Assembly (NCBI RefSeq): GCF_013376005.1
Contig: NZ_JABMJK010000003.1
Span: forward strand, 310,001-374,000
Length of the DNA stretch: 64,000 bases
Direction: 5' to 3'
Source: Duganella sp. SG902
Lineage (GTDB): Bacteria > Pseudomonadota > Gammaproteobacteria > Burkholderiales > Burkholderiaceae_D
Shown: piece by piece, positions 9,495 through 18,658 of the stretch
Position numbering within the stretch: the stretch's first letter is position 1
Layout: every line of letters begins with the position of its first letter
The notes under the pieces: model-generated
The model's database searches: none
What the model saw: only the letters and a program-made list of their open reading frames with translations
What the model was told of the DNA's origin: nothing
Program-made: the position numbers and the translations under genes

Positions 9495-10967
9495 CTACAA
9501 AGACTTGCGGAGGCTGACTGGAGGGATCTTGAGGGCTTCGCGATATTTGGCAACAGTCCGTCGCGCAATCACCATGCCCTGTTCTCCCAGCATGTCCGCA
9601 ATCTTACTGTCGGATAAAGGATTTTTCGGGTCTTCAGCTCCTGTGAGTTGCACAATCAAGGCACGTATCGCCGTCGAACTTGCTTCCCCGCCAGCTTCGG
9701 TGGCGACATGGCTACCAAAGAAATATTTCAACTCAAACATGCCGTGCGGGGTCAGCATATATTTTTGAGTTGTTACGCGAGAAATAGTGCTCTCGTGTAG
9801 TCCCAGTGTATCAGCAATTTCGCGAAGCACAAGGGGGCGCATGGCGACGGCCCCGTGCGAGAAAAAGTTCTTTTGTCTTTCTACTATCGCCTGCGCCACG
9901 CGCAGGATGGTGTCGAAGCGCTGGCGCATATTCTTGATCAGCCACTTGGCTTCCTGCAGCTGCGCGCCCATCGCGCTTTCGCCCTTGCCCTGCTTGAGCA
10001 GGTTGGCGTACATGGCGTTCACGCGCAGGCGCGGCATGACGTCGTTGTTCAGGCTGACCTGCCAGCCGTTGCGCGACTTCTTGACGATCACATCCGGCAC
10101 CACGTAGTCCGACACATCGGACGCGAACGCAGCGCCCGGATGCGGGTTGCACTGGCGGATCACGGCCTGCGCCTCGCGCAGGTCCTCGTCGTCGCACAGC
10201 AGGGTTTTCTTCAGCTTGTTGAAATCGCGCTGGGCGAACCAGGTCAGGTGGTTCTCCACGATGGCCAGCGCCATGCGCCGCGTCACCAGCGGCACGCCGG
10301 GCAAACGCTTGATTTGTATCGCCAGGCATTCGGCGGCGTTGCGCGCGCCCACACCCATCGGGTCGAAGCTTTGCAGCAGCTTGAGCGCGGTCTGCAATTC
10401 CTCGATCTCGATCTCCAGCTCCTCCGGCAGGCGCGCGTGGATCTCCTCCAGCGACTCCTCGAGATAGCCGTTTTCGTCGAGCGCGTCGATGATCAGCTCC
10501 ATCAGCGCGCGGTCGCGCATCTCCAGCACCGTCACCCGCATCTGCTCCATCAAATGCTCGCGCAGCGTGCAGTGATGGGCCTCCAGCTGCGGACGCGCCT
10601 CCTCGTCGTCGTTGTTCTTGCTGCGGCCCGGATCGCCCCAGTCGAGGTCGGCCTCGGGCGTGGTGCTCTCGGTGTCGGCGGCGGGCGCCTCGTAGCTGTC
10701 GGCCTCGGCGGCCGGGGCCTCGCCGGGCGGGCCCTCCGGCGGCGCCTCGGCGGCCGGCGCCTGCTGGCTGATGGCGCCATCGGCCAGCAGGCGCAGCGAA
10801 TGGTCGAGCGGATCGTCCAGGCGTTCCAGCAGCGGATTATCGATCAGCAGCTGTTCCAGTTCCTGGTGCAGCTCCAGCGTCGACAGCTGCAGCAGCCGGA
10901 TCGACTGTTGCAGTTGCGGCGTCAACGCCAGATGCTGCGACGTGCGCAGTTGCAAAGACTGTTTCAT
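9495..10967 (-). CDS. rpoN: RNA polymerase sigma-54 factor RpoN
   Basis: The alternative sigma factor recognises -24/-12 promoters and needs enhancer-binding ATPases. It has 490 residues. Region I is Gln/Leu-rich ([20 protein letters not shown], residues 13-32). An acidic region II of about 80 residues follows, rich in Ala/Glu/Pro. Then come the core-binding domain and the DNA-binding HTH, with the RpoN box [10 protein letters not shown] near the C-terminus. It lies 6 bases downstream of lptB, the conserved order in proteobacteria. In this operon it would be expressed with LPS transport genes. Confidence 0.97.
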   Translation of the reverse strand: MKQSLQLRTSQHLALTPQLQQSIRLLQLSTLELHQELEQLLIDNPLLERLDDPLDHSLRLLADGAISQQAPAAEAPPEGPPGEAPAAEADSYEAPAADTESTTPEADLDWGDPGRSKNNDDEEARPQLEAHHCTLREHLMEQMRVTVLEMRDRALMELIIDALDENGYLEESLEEIHARLPEELEIEIEELQTALKLLQSFDPMGVGARNAAECLAIQIKRLPGVPLVTRRMALAIVENHLTWFAQRDFNKLKKTLLCDDEDLREAQAVIRQCNPHPGAAFASDVSDYVVPDVIVKKSRNGWQVSLNNDVMPRLRVNAMYANLLKQGKGESAMGAQLQEAKWLIKNMRQRFDTILRVAQAIVERQKNFFSHGAVAMRPLVLREIADTLGLHESTISRVTTQKYMLTPHGMFELKYFFGSHVATEAGGEASSTAIRALIVQLTGAEDPKNPLSDSKIADMLGEQGMVIARRTVAKYREALKIPPVSLRKSL

Positions 10968-10973
10968 TGCGGC

Positions 10974-11726
10974 TTACATACGGAAGTGTTCACCCAGATA
11001 GACGCGACGCACCGACTCGTTGGCGATGATGTCGTCCGGACGGCCCGAGGCCAGCACCGTCCCCTGGTTGATGATATATGCGCGGTCGCAGATGCCCAAC
11101 GTCTCGCGCACATTGTGATCGGTAATGAGGACGCCGATGCCGCGCTCCTTGAGGAAGCGCACGATGCGCTGGATCTCAATCACGGCAATCGGGTCGACCC
11201 CGGCGAAAGGTTCATCGAGCAGCACGAAGCGCGGATTGGTCGCCAGCGCGCGCGCGATCTCCACGCGGCGGCGCTCGCCGCCGGACAGCGACAGCGCCTG
11301 GTTCTCGCGCAGTTTCTCGATTTGCAGATCGGCCAGCAGGGTATTCAGCCGTTCATCAATGTCAGCCTTGGATAAAGGCTTGCCGTCCACTTTCTGGATC
11401 TCCAGGACGGCGCGGATATTCTCTTCCACAGTCAGCTTGCGGAACACCGACGCTTCCTGCGGCAGGTAGGACAGGCCCATGGTGGCGCGCCGGTGGATCG
11501 GCAGCGACGAGATGTCGGTGCCGCTGATATCGATGCTGCCGGCGTCCGACGGCACCAGGCCGACGATCATGTAGAACGAGGTGGTCTTGCCGGCGCCGTT
11601 CGGCCCCAGCAGGCCGACCACTTCGCCGCACTCCACTTGCAGCGAGACGTCATGCACCACCTGGCGCTTGCCGTAGGTCTTCTGCAGGCCTTTGACGATC
11701 AGGGTGCTACCGCAGGAGGACTCCAT
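10974..11726 (-). CDS. lptB: LPS export ABC transporter ATP-binding protein LptB
   Basis: The cytoplasmic ATPase of the LptB2FGC complex that extracts LPS from the inner membrane. In 250 residues it shows Walker [10 protein letters not shown] near residues 40-48, the ABC signature LSGGERRR near 147, Walker [11 protein letters not shown] near 167 and the switch histidine in ITDHNVRE. The start codon lies one base after the lptA stop, so its ribosome-binding site is inside lptA. lptF and lptG are not in the window, as usual. Confidence 0.97.
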   Translation of the reverse strand: MESSCGSTLIVKGLQKTYGKRQVVHDVSLQVECGEVVGLLGPNGAGKTTSFYMIVGLVPSDAGSIDISGTDISSLPIHRRATMGLSYLPQEASVFRKLTVEENIRAVLEIQKVDGKPLSKADIDERLNTLLADLQIEKLRENQALSLSGGERRRVEIARALATNPRFVLLDEPFAGVDPIAVIEIQRIVRFLKERGIGVLITDHNVRETLGICDRAYIINQGTVLASGRPDDIIANESVRRVYLGEHFRM

Positions 11727-11727
11727 C

Positions 11728-12312
11728 TTATTTCCCCGGTGCAGGCTGGGTGGTCGGCGCAGGCGGCGTTGCCAGCTTGCTCGATGGCTGGATCACCATG
11801 GTGCTGCGGCCCGCGCCCGGCTTGGTCTCGCCGCTCGAGGTGTTCTTGACGGCGAAGAATTCCTTGCGGCTGTCGTAGGAAATGAATTCGCCATCGACCT
11901 GGCTGGCGGGCTTGCCGCCCTCCAGCTTCTTGATCCGGGCCTTGGCGTACAGCTTCACCAGCTCGGTCTTGTTGTCGTATTCGATGCGGTCGGCCTGGCC
12001 CTCGACCCACTGGTCGCCGGCGCCGTCCAGCTTCTGGCGGAAGGTGGCCTGCACGCCCGGGGCGCTGTGCAGCACCACGAACTGGTAGCCTTCCGGATCT
12101 TCCGTCACCACCGCCTTGGGCGACTTCATCAGCAGCGTGCCGCGCGTCAGCACCACGTTGCCGGTGAAGGTCTTGATCTGCTTGACGTCGTCGGCGTCCA
12201 GCTGATCGAAGTCGATCTGGGTCGGCTTGCTGGAGTCGGCCTTCTCGGCGTGCGCCACGCAAGCGGTCAGCAGCAAGGCCGCCGACAACATCAATTTGTT
12301 CATCTTCATCAT
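11728..12312 (-). CDS. lptA: Periplasmic LPS transport protein LptA
   Basis: The beta-jellyroll bridge protein carries LPS across the periplasm between LptC and LptD. The 194 residues begin with a signal peptide (about 1-22) and contain one OstA/LptA domain (about 30-160), with the [19 protein letters not shown] segment typical of the family. AGGA a few bases before the first ATG supports the 12312 start over the two following in-frame ATGs. One oddity is that the signal peptide contains LTAC (Cys18), which resembles a lipobox, just before the expected AHA cleavage site. LptA is normally soluble. Confidence 0.93.
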   Translation of the reverse strand: MMKMNKLMLSAALLLTACVAHAEKADSSKPTQIDFDQLDADDVKQIKTFTGNVVLTRGTLLMKSPKAVVTEDPEGYQFVVLHSAPGVQATFRQKLDGAGDQWVEGQADRIEYDNKTELVKLYAKARIKKLEGGKPASQVDGEFISYDSRKEFFAVKNTSSGETKPGAGRSTMVIQPSSKLATPPAPTTQPAPGK

Positions 12313-12320
12313 TCGTTCCT

Positions 12321-12914
12321 TCAGTGTGCCGCGCGCGGCGGCATCGTAATCGTTCCGCGGCCGCCCAGCGCGATCTGGCGGGTGGCGTTGTTGGCCTTCA
12401 TGCCGGTGCCGGTGGCGGTCGACGTGCCGACCAGCATCTCGACCGGGGCGTCGGTTTCCATGCGTTCCTCATCCGGGTACACGGTCAGCGTACTGGTCTT
12501 CAGGCGCAGCTCCTGCGCTTGCTTGGTGGCGGGTCGCACCACGTCCACATTACCACTCAGTTTGACGCGCGTATTGCCCTGATCGACAACGGCGGTCTGC
12601 GCGTGGATATTCATCGGCGGCTGGTCGGTGGCCAGGCCGTGCACGAAGGGCTTGTCGATCAGCGAGGAGTCATCCACCGGGCGGTGCGTCAGCTTGTCGC
12701 CGGAGATGATGTAGGCCGGCTGGCCTTCCTTGTTCATGCGCACCGTGCTGAAGCGGTCGATGATGTAGTCCGGCTCGTCGCGGAACTTGTCGGCCTGCGC
12801 TTCCTCGCCGGCCTGGTTGACCACCTGCACCAGCCAGAAGCTGCCGACGGCCACGAACACGCCGGCCATCATGATCAGGGTCAGCTGCCAACGGTGTGCT
12901 GTTCTTTTACGCAT
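12321..12914 (-). CDS. lptC: LPS export protein LptC
   Basis: A bitopic inner-membrane protein that receives LPS from LptBFG and hands it to LptA. The 197 residues start with a basic tip and one transmembrane helix (about residues 10-31). A periplasmic jellyroll domain follows, with the IDRFSTVRMNKEGQPAYIIS segment. It is encoded 12 bases downstream of kdsC and 8 bases upstream of lptA, in the conserved kdsC-lptC-lptA-lptB order. Confidence 0.93.
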   Translation of the reverse strand: MRKRTAHRWQLTLIMMAGVFVAVGSFWLVQVVNQAGEEAQADKFRDEPDYIIDRFSTVRMNKEGQPAYIISGDKLTHRPVDDSSLIDKPFVHGLATDQPPMNIHAQTAVVDQGNTRVKLSGNVDVVRPATKQAQELRLKTSTLTVYPDEERMETDAPVEMLVGTSTATGTGMKANNATRQIALGGRGTITMPPRAAH

Positions 12915-12926
12915 GATTACACCCTG

Positions 12927-13454
12927 TCAAACCAGGAATTGCGCCATCACGCGCTCGTACAAGCCCTGCGCGTGCAGCACCAGCTCGCATACCTCGCGCA
13001 CCGCGCCACGGCCGCCATGGGCGGTCGTCACGTGATGGGCGCGTTCCAGCACTTCCTTGCGGCCGTTCGGCACGGCCACGGCAAAGCCGACGCGCGTCAG
13101 GATCGGCAAGTCCACCACATCGTCGCCGATGAAGCCGACCTGCTCGGCGCTGAGGCCGGTCTTCTCCAGCAGCGCGTTGAACGGCGTCAGCTTGTCATGG
13201 CCGCCCTGGTGCAGGTGGCCGATGCCAAGGTCGGCCGCGCGCCGGATCACCTGGGGCGAGGTGCGCGCGCTGATGATGGCGGTCTGGATGCCGGCTTCCT
13301 GGATCAGCTTGATGCCCAGGCCATCCTGCACGTTGAAAGTCTTGAGCGCTTCGCCGTCGGCGCCGTAATGCAGGCTGCCGTCGGTCAGCACGCCGTCGAC
13401 GTCGAATATCATCAGCTTGACGCGCGCGGCGCGGTCCAGATAGGTCATGCTCAT
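12927..13454 (-). CDS. kdsC: 3-deoxy-D-manno-octulosonate 8-phosphate phosphatase KdsC
   Basis: It dephosphorylates Kdo-8-phosphate to Kdo, an early LPS core sugar. This is a HAD-family protein of 175 residues without a large cap, as expected for KdsC. The nucleophile motif DVDGVLTDG has D18 and D20; a Thr/Ser motif (IISART) and the acidic GDDVVDLP motif complete the active site. Its ATG shares one base with the kdsD stop (TGATG), indicating coupled translation. Confidence 0.95.
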   Translation of the reverse strand: MSMTYLDRAARVKLMIFDVDGVLTDGSLHYGADGEALKTFNVQDGLGIKLIQEAGIQTAIISARTSPQVIRRAADLGIGHLHQGGHDKLTPFNALLEKTGLSAEQVGFIGDDVVDLPILTRVGFAVAVPNGRKEVLERAHHVTTAHGGRGAVREVCELVLHAQGLYERVMAQFLV

Positions 13455-14467
13455 CAGATTACCTTTGCACGCGTCAGGTCATGGATATGCAGTGCGCCAA
13501 CCAGCTTGCCGTCGGCATCGGTCACCAGCATCTGGTTGATGCGGTACTGCTCCATCACGGCCACCGCATCCACCGCCATTTTCTCAGGCGAGATGGTGCG
13601 CGGGTTGGCGTGCATCACATCCCCAATCACCACCTTGCTGAAATCCTGCACTTTTTCGATCATGCGGCGCAAATCGCCGTCGGTGAACACGCCGACCGGC
13701 TTGTCGTCGGCGTCGACGATGGCGGTCATGCCCATGCCCTTCTGGGTGATTTCCAGCAGCGCATCGGTCAGCTTGACGCCGGCCGTCACGCGCGGCACGG
13801 CGTCGCCGCTGCGCATCACGTCTTTCACGTGGGTCAGCAGGCGGCGGCCCAGCGCGCCGCCCGGGTGCGAGCGGGCGAAATCCTCCTCCTTGAAGCCGCG
13901 CAGGTCCAGCAGCGCCACGGCCAGCGCGTCGCCCAGCGCCAGCGTGACCGTGGTGGAGGTGGTGGGCGCCAGGTTCATCGGGCAGGCCTCCTTGGCCACC
14001 GCCACGTTCAGGTGGACGTCGGCGATGCCGGCCAGGCTGGAGCCCGGCTTGCCGGTGATGGCGATGACCTTGCTGCCCATGCGCTTGACCACCGGCAGGA
14101 TGGTCATCAGCTCCGAGCTTTCGCCGGAGTAGGAAATGGCGATAAATGCATCGTCGGCGGTCACCATGCCGAGGTCGCCGTGGGCGGCTTCGGCCGGATG
14201 CACGAACAGCGCCGGCGTGCCGGTCGAGGCCAGCGTGGCGGCGATCTTGCGGCCGATATGGCCCGACTTGCCGATGCCGGACACCACCACCCTGCCCTTG
14301 CAGTTCAGCAACAAGGAAATCGCCTGCACCACGCTGTCGTCGTCGGCGAGGCGCGCGTTCAGGGCGAGGATGGCATCCGCTTCGTTCCGCAGCGTGTCTT
14401 GGGCAAGACGCAGTGCCGTTTTTGCATCAAAAGCTTTCAGCATTGTTTTTTCATGGGTTACACTCAT
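13454..14467 (-). CDS. kdsD: D-arabinose-5-phosphate isomerase KdsD (KpsF/GutQ family)
   Basis: It interconverts ribulose-5-phosphate and arabinose-5-phosphate, the first step to Kdo. It has an SIS domain (about residues 40-180; SGIGKSGHIGRKIAATLASTG and SYSGESSE motifs) and two C-terminal CBS domains (about 210-337). The start is uncertain. The ATG at 14467 is taken here; an ATG at 14443 (MLKAFDAK) and a TTG at 14473 are alternatives, none with a strong Shine-Dalgarno. A TATACT box at 14473-14478 on the minus strand would place the transcript start almost at 14467. That makes either a leaderless start or the 14443 start plausible. It heads the kdsD-to-hpf operon. Confidence 0.92.
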   Translation of the reverse strand: MSVTHEKTMLKAFDAKTALRLAQDTLRNEADAILALNARLADDDSVVQAISLLLNCKGRVVVSGIGKSGHIGRKIAATLASTGTPALFVHPAEAAHGDLGMVTADDAFIAISYSGESSELMTILPVVKRMGSKVIAITGKPGSSLAGIADVHLNVAVAKEACPMNLAPTTSTTVTLALGDALAVALLDLRGFKEEDFARSHPGGALGRRLLTHVKDVMRSGDAVPRVTAGVKLTDALLEITQKGMGMTAIVDADDKPVGVFTDGDLRRMIEKVQDFSKVVIGDVMHANPRTISPEKMAVDAVAVMEQYRINQMLVTDADGKLVGALHIHDLTRAKVI

Positions 14468-14472
14468 GCCCA

Positions 14473-14478
14473 AGTATA
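14473..14478 (-). promoter_or_regulatory. Possible -10 box for the kdsD operon
   Basis: TATACT on the minus strand matches 5 of 6 bases of the sigma-70 -10 consensus. I see no convincing -35 at normal spacing, only a T-rich stretch, so this is tentative. Confidence 0.35.
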
Positions 14479-14518
14479 GCCGAATTGAGAAAGCAAAAAA
14501 CTTGCCAGTGACAACAAA

Positions 14519-16501
14519 ATGACGTTTTCCCCGCTCGAATTAACCCTGTTGTTGCTGGGCAGTGCCGTGCTGGGCGTGGTCGCCTTCCGCATGCTGCATC
14601 TGCCGCCCATGCTGGGCTACCTGGCCGTCGGCATCCTGATCGGCCCGCACGCGCTGGGCCTGGCCGAGCAAAGCGAGACCACCCACGGCCTGGCCGAATT
14701 CGGCGTGGTGTTCCTGATGTTCTCCATCGGACTCGAATTCTCCCTGCCCAAGCTCAAGGCCATGAGCCGCATCGTGTTCGGACTGGGCATGGCGCAGGTA
14801 GTGCTCACTATCGTCGCCACCATGATATTTGGCTGGACCATCGCCACCCAGCTGCCCCCGGCCCTGCACATCAGCTGGCAGGCCTCGTTCGCGCTGGGCG
14901 GCGCGTTGGCCATGTCGTCCACCGCCATCGTGTCCAAGATGCTGACCGAGCGGCTGGAGCTCGAAAGCGAGCATGGCCGCAAAATCATCGGCATCCTGCT
15001 GTTCCAGGACCTGGCCGTGGTGCCGCTGCTGATCCTGATCCCCTCGCTGGGCGAGCGCCCGGACAAGCTGATGGAAACCCTGGCCTGGGCCGGCCTGAAG
15101 GCGGTGATCGTGCTGGCGCTGCTGCTGGTGGTCGGCCACAAGCTGATGCGCGGCTGGTTCACCATCGTGGTCAAGCGCCGCTCGCAGGAGCTGTTCATGC
15201 TGAACCTGCTGCTGGTGACGCTGGGCGCGGCCTGGATCACCGAGCGCGCCGGCCTGTCGCTGGCCCTGGGGGCCTTCGTGGCCGGCATGCTGATTTCCGA
15301 GACCGAATACAGGCACCAGGTGGAGGAGGACATCAAGCCGTTCCGCGACGTGCTGCTGGGGCTGTTCTTCATCACCATCGGCATGCTGCTCAACGTCAAG
15401 CTGGTGATGGCCAACTGGTGGCTGGTGCTGATCCTGCTGTGCGCGCCGGTGCTGATGAAATTCGCGCTGATCGCCGGCCTGGCCAAGCTGTTCGGCGCCT
15501 CGGACGGCGTGTCGATGCGCACCGGCCTGGCGCTGGCGCAGGCCGGCGAGTTCGGCTTCGTGCTGCTCAACCTGGCGGCCGGGCAGAACCTGATGGACGC
15601 CTACATCGTGCAGGTGGTGCTGGCCTCGATGGTGCTGTCGATGCTGCTGGCGCCGTTCATCATCGCGCAGTCGGACAAGATCGTGATGAAGTTCTCCAGC
15701 AACGAATGGATGATGCAGTCGCTGCAGCTGACCAAGATCGCCAGCCGCACCATGTCCACCAACAAGCACGTCATCGTGTGCGGCTTCGGCCGCAGCGGCC
15801 AGAGCCTGGCGACCCTGCTGACCGAGGAAAAAATCGACTACCACGCGCTCGACCTCGACCCCGAGCGCGTGCAGGAAGCGCAGCTGGCCGGGGCCAGCGT
15901 GTCCTATGGCGACGCGGCGCGGCGCGAAAGCCTGGTGGCGGCCGGCATCTACCGCGCCAGCGCGGTGGTGATCACCTACGCCGACACCCGCTCGGCGCTG
16001 CGCGTGCTGCACCAGGTGCACGAGCTGACGCCGGCGCTGCCGGTGATCGTGCGTTCGCATGACGACACGGATCTGGACCGCCTCAAGCAGGCCGGCGCGG
16101 CCGAGGTGGTGCCGGAGCTGATGGAGGGCAGCCTGATGCTGGCCTCGCACGCGCTGGTGATGCTGGGCGTGCCGCTGCGGCGCGTGGTGCACCGGGTGCA
16201 GGCGGCGCGCGAGGAGCGTTACGCCTCGCTGCGCGGCTATTTCCACGGCATGAGCGACGTCGACGAGGAGGCCGACCTGGAGCGCCTGCATTCGGTGACG
16301 CTGAACGGCAGCGCGCCCTGCGTGGGGCGTTCGCTGGGGTCGCTGGATGTAAACGCGTCGGGCGCGGAAGTGGCCAGCATCCGCCGCGGCAAGGGCGGCG
16401 TCGAGGTGACGCCGGAGACCACGCTGCAGGCCGGCGACGTGGTGGTGCTGCGCGGCGCGGCCGAAGCCGTCACCCGCGCCGAACAGCGCCTGACCCGCTG
16501 A
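14519..16501 (+). CDS. Kef-type cation:proton antiporter (CPA2) with RCK domains
   Basis: An inner-membrane potassium (or other monovalent cation)/proton antiporter of the KefB/KefC/YbaL group, 660 residues. The Na/H-exchanger domain fills about residues 5-385 with roughly 12 hydrophobic segments. Then comes a TrkA-N/RCK domain (about 415-535) with the nucleotide-binding motif VIVCGFGRSGQS and the following acidic DLD. A TrkA-C domain (about 570-655) closes the protein. No KefF/KefG ancillary gene is adjacent. It is divergent from kdsD and convergent with the diguanylate cyclase gene, separated from the latter only by a paired palindromic repeat. Substrate specificity cannot be read from sequence. 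Confidence 0.9.
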   Translation: MTFSPLELTLLLLGSAVLGVVAFRMLHLPPMLGYLAVGILIGPHALGLAEQSETTHGLAEFGVVFLMFSIGLEFSLPKLKAMSRIVFGLGMAQVVLTIVATMIFGWTIATQLPPALHISWQASFALGGALAMSSTAIVSKMLTERLELESEHGRKIIGILLFQDLAVVPLLILIPSLGERPDKLMETLAWAGLKAVIVLALLLVVGHKLMRGWFTIVVKRRSQELFMLNLLLVTLGAAWITERAGLSLALGAFVAGMLISETEYRHQVEEDIKPFRDVLLGLFFITIGMLLNVKLVMANWWLVLILLCAPVLMKFALIAGLAKLFGASDGVSMRTGLALAQAGEFGFVLLNLAAGQNLMDAYIVQVVLASMVLSMLLAPFIIAQSDKIVMKFSSNEWMMQSLQLTKIASRTMSTNKHVIVCGFGRSGQSLATLLTEEKIDYHALDLDPERVQEAQLAGASVSYGDAARRESLVAAGIYRASAVVITYADTRSALRVLHQVHELTPALPVIVRSHDDTDLDRLKQAGAAEVVPELMEGSLMLASHALVMLGVPLRRVVHRVQAAREERYASLRGYFHGMSDVDEEADLERLHSVTLNGSAPCVGRSLGSLDVNASGAEVASIRRGKGGVEVTPETTLQAGDVVVLRGAAEAVTRAEQRLTR

Positions 16502-16503
16502 CA

Positions 16504-16594
16504 CCGTCGTTCCGGCGAAAGCCGGAACCCATGGAATGCTTGCAGTACCGCTACGCCGGCGTTCTATGGATTCCGGCCTTCGCCGGAATGACGG
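16504..16594. repeat. Paired REP-like palindromic units in inverted orientation
   Basis: Two ~31-bp units (16504-16534 and 16564-16594) are near inverted copies of one another, sharing the core TTCCGGCGAA.GCCGGAA, and each core is itself palindromic. They flank a 29-base spacer. The pair lies between the converging antiporter and GGDEF genes; the right unit encodes the last residues (RHSGEGRNP) and stop of the GGDEF protein. A related pair with a different core occurs at 59642-59723. It may act as a bidirectional terminator or a BIME-like element. Confidence 0.8.
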
Positions 16595-17739
16595 ACCGCG
16601 ATGACGCGGTTGCGGCCGTTCTCCTTGGCGTCGTAGAGCAACTCGTCGGCGCGCTCGATCAGCGCGCGCGCGATGGCTTCCGGCTCGCCTTCCGCCATGC
16701 CCACCTCCAGGCAGGCCACGCCGATCGACACCGTCACCGACAGCTGCAACTCCGGCGACAGGGTAATCATGCTGCCGGCCACGCTGGCGCGGATGCGCTC
16801 GGCCACAAACGCCGCGCTTTCCAGATTGGCGTCGATCAGCAGCACCACGAATTCCTCGCCGCCGAAGCGCGCCAGCGCGTCCGAGCTGCGCAGCTCGTTC
16901 TTGATGCGCCCCGCCACCTCGCGCAACACCTCGTCGCCGCCGCCATGGCCGACCGTGTCGTTGACCCGCTTGAAATGGTCGATATCGATGTACATGAAGG
17001 AAATCGGATACTGCTGGCGCCGCGCGCGCGCGATTTCCTCCAGCAGGCGGCGGTCGATGTAGCGGCGGTTGTAGACGCCGGTCAGCGAATCGGTCAGGCC
17101 GATGTATTTCAGCATCTCGTTGCTGATCACGTTCTCCAGGCAGATGGCGATGATGGACGCCATGTGCTCGATGAAATCCGTGCCCAGGCTGGGCGTGAAA
17201 CGGGTGGGATCGCGGCTGCCCAGGTTCAGGCTGCCGATCACCCGCTTGTTGCGCAGCAGCGGCACCAGCGCCACGCTTTGCAAGGCGGCCGGCGCGTGCG
17301 GGAACGCGCCAGAATGACGTTGCGCGTCGAACATGCCCAGCACGGGCTTGGGCGTGGGCGTGTAGGCGTTGCGGCGGCCCAGGTCGAAGCCCAGCTCGTC
17401 CACCGTTTCCACGAAGATCAGGTCGGGAAAATCCTCAAACACCACATCGAGCTTGAGCATCACGGTGCGGATGTCGGCGTCCTCGTCGATCAGCGTCAGG
17501 GTCACGCTATCGAGCTCGGAAATAACAGGCAGCACGCGGAAGATGGTGCCGATCAATTCCGGGAAATTGCTGGCGCCGACGATCTCCAGGTCGAACGCCT
17601 GGTGCCGGGTCATGATGGAGTGATTGCGTTCGGCCTGCTCCAGCAGGTACGCCATCCGCGCGCGCAAGGCCCGGTTCTCGGCCGCCAGATCGTGTTGATC
17701 GGTTTGCGGCGGAAGTTTCCCGGTTGCTGTCTGCGTCAT
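16564..17739 (-). CDS. Diguanylate cyclase with N-terminal DUF484 domain
   Basis: It should make cyclic di-GMP from two GTP. Of 391 residues, a short coiled coil (about 18-45) and a GAF-like DUF484 domain (about 45-210) precede a GGDEF domain (about 215-385). The active-site loop is intact (RFGGEEF). An RSSD inhibitory I-site stands five residues before it, so product feedback inhibition is likely. No transmembrane segment is present, so the sensor is cytoplasmic. The last ten residues are encoded by one unit of a palindromic repeat and have the look of a repeat-derived extension. No EAL or HD-GYP partner is adjacent. Confidence 0.93.
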   Translation of the reverse strand: MTQTATGKLPPQTDQHDLAAENRALRARMAYLLEQAERNHSIMTRHQAFDLEIVGASNFPELIGTIFRVLPVISELDSVTLTLIDEDADIRTVMLKLDVVFEDFPDLIFVETVDELGFDLGRRNAYTPTPKPVLGMFDAQRHSGAFPHAPAALQSVALVPLLRNKRVIGSLNLGSRDPTRFTPSLGTDFIEHMASIIAICLENVISNEMLKYIGLTDSLTGVYNRRYIDRRLLEEIARARRQQYPISFMYIDIDHFKRVNDTVGHGGGDEVLREVAGRIKNELRSSDALARFGGEEFVVLLIDANLESAAFVAERIRASVAGSMITLSPELQLSVTVSIGVACLEVGMAEGEPEAIARALIERADELLYDAKENGRNRVIAVRHSGEGRNP

Positions 17740-17804
17740 GATGGCCCTTTCTTGCGTATTCCCACATTACGCCAAGTTGGCCCGGTTGGGAATGCCCGGA
17801 GTGC

Positions 17805-18656
17805 TTAAAACGCCAGTGTAACCTCGATTTCCTGCCCCACGCGTACCCGCTGGCCCACGCCGTCGATCAGGATGCTGTTCATGCCGAAGCACAGCGCGCC
17901 CTCCACTTCCGGCTTGGCGCGGTAGCTTTGCATGATGTCCAGCGGGTCGGGGCCGAATTCGCCGGTGGCCTGGTCGATCGACGGCATCGGGCAGCGCGGG
18001 CATGGCTTGACCGGCTTCAGGACCACGTCGCCAAGCTGGAACGAGGCGGCATAGTCCTCCTCAAACGCCTCGATGCCGTCAATCACCAGATTCGGGCGGA
18101 AGCGGTTCATCGGGATGGCGTGGCGGCCGGCCGCCACCAGTTTTTGATTCAGGTCGTCCAGCGAGGCGGTGCTGGTCACCAGCATCGGATAGCCGTCCGA
18201 GAACAGGGTGGTGGCTTGCACGCCGTCGGTCCACTTGGTGCTGACCGCGCGCTCGGCGTTGGCGTGGAAGCGCGCCAGCCGGCACGGCACGCCGATGGCC
18301 TTGGTGAACCATTCGGCGGTCAGGGCGTCGCAGTCGTAGGCCAGCACGGTGTCGTCCCAGACCTGGGTTTGCAGGGTGGGCGCGGTGGCCGGATCGGGCC
18401 GGCCGAGCGGGATTTCCAGGCGCGGCATGCCGGGGGCCTGCACTTCCAGCGTGCTGCCCTTGATGGCCGGCTTGATCAGCGCCATGCGCGGATGCTCGCG
18501 CTGGGTCAGGGCGATGCCGTTGCCGTCCACCACCATCCATTCACGATCGTAGATCTGCGCCGACATCAGGCCGAGCGGCGTCAGCGTGGCTTCCTCCAGC
18601 GACAGGCCGGCGCAGGATTTGATCGGATAGATGGTGATGGCGGACAGCGTGGGCAT
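17805..18656 (-). CDS. MOSC domain protein, YcbX/mARC-like
   Basis: A putative molybdenum-cofactor-binding oxidoreductase component of 283 residues. An N-terminal MOSC beta-barrel (ITIYPIKSCAGLSLEEA, residues 7-23) is followed by the MOSC domain (about 120-280). Near its middle is the Cys-containing segment KPCPRCPMPSID; in YcbX and mARC a conserved Cys here ligates molybdenum. Unlike E. coli YcbX there is no C-terminal 2Fe-2S ferredoxin domain. It starts 2 bases after the NYN gene and has a GAGGAG site overlapping that gene's end, so the two are co-translated. Likely role: reduction of N-hydroxylated compounds, by analogy only. Confidence 0.83.
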   Translation of the reverse strand: MPTLSAITIYPIKSCAGLSLEEATLTPLGLMSAQIYDREWMVVDGNGIALTQREHPRMALIKPAIKGSTLEVQAPGMPRLEIPLGRPDPATAPTLQTQVWDDTVLAYDCDALTAEWFTKAIGVPCRLARFHANAERAVSTKWTDGVQATTLFSDGYPMLVTSTASLDDLNQKLVAAGRHAIPMNRFRPNLVIDGIEAFEEDYAASFQLGDVVLKPVKPCPRCPMPSIDQATGEFGPDPLDIMQSYRAKPEVEGALCFGMNSILIDGVGQRVRVGQEIEVTLAF

Positions 18657-18658
18657 TG

